From Alphaproteobacteria bacterium (lineage in GTDB: Bacteria > Pseudomonadota > Alphaproteobacteria > Micropepsales > Micropepsaceae), in contig CANBZE010000025.1 in assembly GCA_947373775.1 (NCBI GenBank), forward strand, positions 1 to 13,735: a DNA stretch of 13,735 nucleotides. Direction: 5' to 3'. Both the position numbers and the translations under genes were made by a program. The notes beneath the pieces are model-generated. The model was not told where the DNA came from and ran no database searches. It saw only the letters and a program-made list of their open reading frames with translations. This document shows positions 12,154 to 13,735 of this stretch, in pieces (the stretch's first letter is position 1; every line of letters begins with the position of its first letter).

Positions 12154-13735
12154 ATCGGAATCGCGTCGAACGCGATCGTCGTGCGCGGTTGCGTATCGCG
12201 GAACGGCACAGTGCCGTGCCACATGTAAGACGGGAACAGCACCAGCCGCCCGGCGCGGGGCTGGATGGCGCGGCGGATAGGGTCCTTCAGCTCCACCTCC
12301 AGTGCCGGCTCGCCGAACTTGATCCAGCCCTGGCGGCCTTCTGTATCTTCGACCGCCTTGGGCAGCGCCACGTAATAGCAGGAGCTGATCCAGCCTTCGG
12401 GATGGATATGGTTGGTGTGAAAGCCGCAATCCTTCAGCCGCGACGACCAGGAGCCGGTGTAATCGAAACCGCGCGCCCGGCGGGCGGCCAGCGGATGTTT
12501 CTCATCCAGCTTCATGTCGGCGATATAGCGCCCGACCGCTTCGCGGATGCGGATCTGGATTTTTTCCACCAGCACATGCCCGGCCCCGAACAGCTTGTCA
12601 GGCGTTTGGCTACCGTTGCGCAGTGACTGGTCCAGATATTCGCGGGTGGTGGGATGCACCCGGTCCAGCCAGGCATTCAGTTCGGCATTGAAGCTTTCCA
12701 TGTCGGAAAAGCCTGCGGGCGGCTCCAGGTCATAGGCTCGGATCAGGGAGTCATAGCCGTTCAGCGCTTCGTCGCGTTCATCGCCCAGCATGCGCCAGGC
12801 AGTGCCCAGCATGGCCAGCGCCACCTGATCGTGCGGCGCCAGGGCCAGGCTCTTTTCGCACAGCAAGGCGCCGCGCTGCGGATCGCCCGACAGAATGGCG
12901 CCTTCAGCGGCGCAGCTCAGAAGATTGGCGTCTTCGCCATATTTGGCCATCACCTCTTCAAAGACTTTCAGCGCCTCGTCCGGACGCTTCATCAAATTGA
13001 GGGCGTTGCCCACGCCGGTGGCAATGATTTTGTCGTCCGGCGCCAGCAGCTGGGCGGCGCGATACACTGCCAACGCCTCCTCGCCCCGTTTTTCGTGTGT
13101 GAGGAAATAGGCCTTGGACATCAGCAATTCGGCGCTTTTGGGCGCGCGGTCGTAAGACTTGAGATAATCCTCATGCCCCAGCCGGTACATCAGGTCGTTG
13201 TGGAATTTGTGCCATTGCGGATTGGCCGGCTCGCGCGCCACCAGGTCCCGCGAGATCCGCGCCGCTTCGTCATAGCGCTTCAGGTCCTGCAGGATTTCCG
13301 CCCGGATGGCGTCGGACATCGGATCGGGATCCAGCGTCACCGCGCTTTCATAATGGCTCAGCGCTTCGTCATTCTTGTTCTGCCGCCGCAGCGCCAGGCC
13401 CAGTCGTTGATGCAGCGCGCCGCGCCCCTCCGCCGACGCCGCGCCAGCCAGCGCCTCGCGCAAGGGCGGCTCGGCTTCGGCGGGACGCTTGGCCGCCAGC
13501 AGCACATCGGCCAGCGATAGCCGGGCGCGCACATTCTGCGGCATCACCCGCAGCCATCGGCGCGCCAGAGTCTCGGCCTCTTTCAGATCGCCCATTTCCT
13601 GAAAGACATTGATCGCCTCGAAATAGGCTTCGCCATAATCAGGCTTCAGCGCCAGGGCGGCTTTGAAAGCCTGGGCCGCTTCGGGAGTGCGCTGCAGCCA
13701 GCGCAGCGCCGTACCATGGCTGAAGGCCAGCATGG
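12150..13735 (-). CDS. TPR-repeat protein with C-terminal putative 2OG-Fe(II) oxygenase domain (5' part missing)
   Basis: The frame is open from the right window edge to a TAG at 12150-12152, giving at least 527 residues; the methionine at 13733 is probably internal because TPR sequence is already under way there. Roughly the first 330 residues are tetratricopeptide repeats (for example AAQAFKAALALKPDYGEAYFEA, and ALSHYESAVTLDPDPMSDAIRA further on). The last 140 residues resemble the PF13759-type 2-oxoglutarate/Fe(II) oxygenase. Visible are HTNHIHPEGWISSCYYVALP, with His442/His444 and Glu446 as metal-ligand candidates, then a second His in YMWHGT (about 506), and an Arg in QPRTTIAFD (about 517) that could bind 2OG. 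Residue numbers count from the methionine at 13733. Such fusions are common in alphaproteobacteria, but the substrate is unknown. TPRs would recruit a protein partner, suggesting protein hydroxylation. The gene shares its stop with metA tail to tail. Confidence 0.87.
   Translation of the reverse strand, partial: MLAFSHGTALRWLQRTPEAAQAFKAALALKPDYGEAYFEAINVFQEMGDLKEAETLARRWLRVMPQNVRARLSLADVLLAAKRPAEAEPPLREALAGAASAEGRGALHQRLGLALRRQNKNDEALSHYESAVTLDPDPMSDAIRAEILQDLKRYDEAARISRDLVAREPANPQWHKFHNDLMYRLGHEDYLKSYDRAPKSAELLMSKAYFLTHEKRGEEALAVYRAAQLLAPDDKIIATGVGNALNLMKRPDEALKVFEEVMAKYGEDANLLSCAAEGAILSGDPQRGALLCEKSLALAPHDQVALAMLGTAWRMLGDERDEALNGYDSLIRAYDLEPPAGFSDMESFNAELNAWLDRVHPTTREYLDQSLRNGSQTPDKLFGAGHVLVEKIQIRIREAVGRYIADMKLDEKHPLAARRARGFDYTGSWSSRLKDCGFHTNHIHPEGWISSCYYVALPKAVEDTEGRQGWIKFGEPALEVELKDPIRRAIQPRAGRLVLFPSYMWHGTVPFRDTQPRTTIAFDAIPI

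Noticed and set aside
1..13735. tRNA/rRNA genes, CRISPR arrays, transposases, integrases, prophage or toxin-antitoxin genes
   Set aside because: None recognised on either strand; nearly all of the window is covered by the thirteen genes described.

Overview
The window looks like alphaproteobacterial chromosome. It is GC-rich and very tightly packed. Many genes overlap through ATGA or TGATG junctions, and all three convergent gene pairs share their stop codons or 3' ends. Two promoters carry -10 elements close to the GCTANAWC consensus described for the Caulobacter housekeeping sigma factor. I see no RNA genes, insertion sequences, phage genes or CRISPR arrays. No gap between genes exceeds about 160 bp.

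Bases 1-9720 hold ten genes that read like a small thiotemplate (carrier-protein) pathway. On the minus strand, a GNAT-like acyltransferase is coupled to a thiamine-diphosphate enzyme that runs off the left edge. Divergent from it, on the plus strand, are a first acyl carrier protein, an AMP-forming acyl ligase and a FabG-like reductase, all overlapping. Next, on the minus strand, are an acyl-CoA-dehydrogenase-like flavoprotein and an amino acid:[carrier protein] ligase (a relative of seryl-tRNA synthetase without a tRNA-binding domain). Divergent from these, on the plus strand, are a second carrier protein and an HSL-type alpha/beta hydrolase. A FATP/FadD-like acyl-CoA synthetase converges on the hydrolase.

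The inferred logic has two loading routes. The aminoacyl ligase would charge the second carrier protein with a small amino acid, and the AMP-ligase would charge the first with an acyl group. The flavoprotein, reductase, TPP enzyme, GNAT protein and hydrolase could then oxidise, reduce, decarboxylate or condense, N-acylate and release. No NRPS condensation domain or ketosynthase is visible in this stretch, and the product cannot be read from sequence. This is the best candidate for an undescribed system.

Bases 9721-12153 hold a methionine pair, metY and metA, coupled by ATGA behind a well-formed promoter. It makes and sulfhydrylates an acylhomoserine. Bases 12150-13735 (minus) hold the C-terminal part of a TPR protein ending in a putative 2-oxoglutarate/Fe(II) oxygenase domain, cut by the right edge. 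These last three genes are probably unrelated to the carrier-protein locus.
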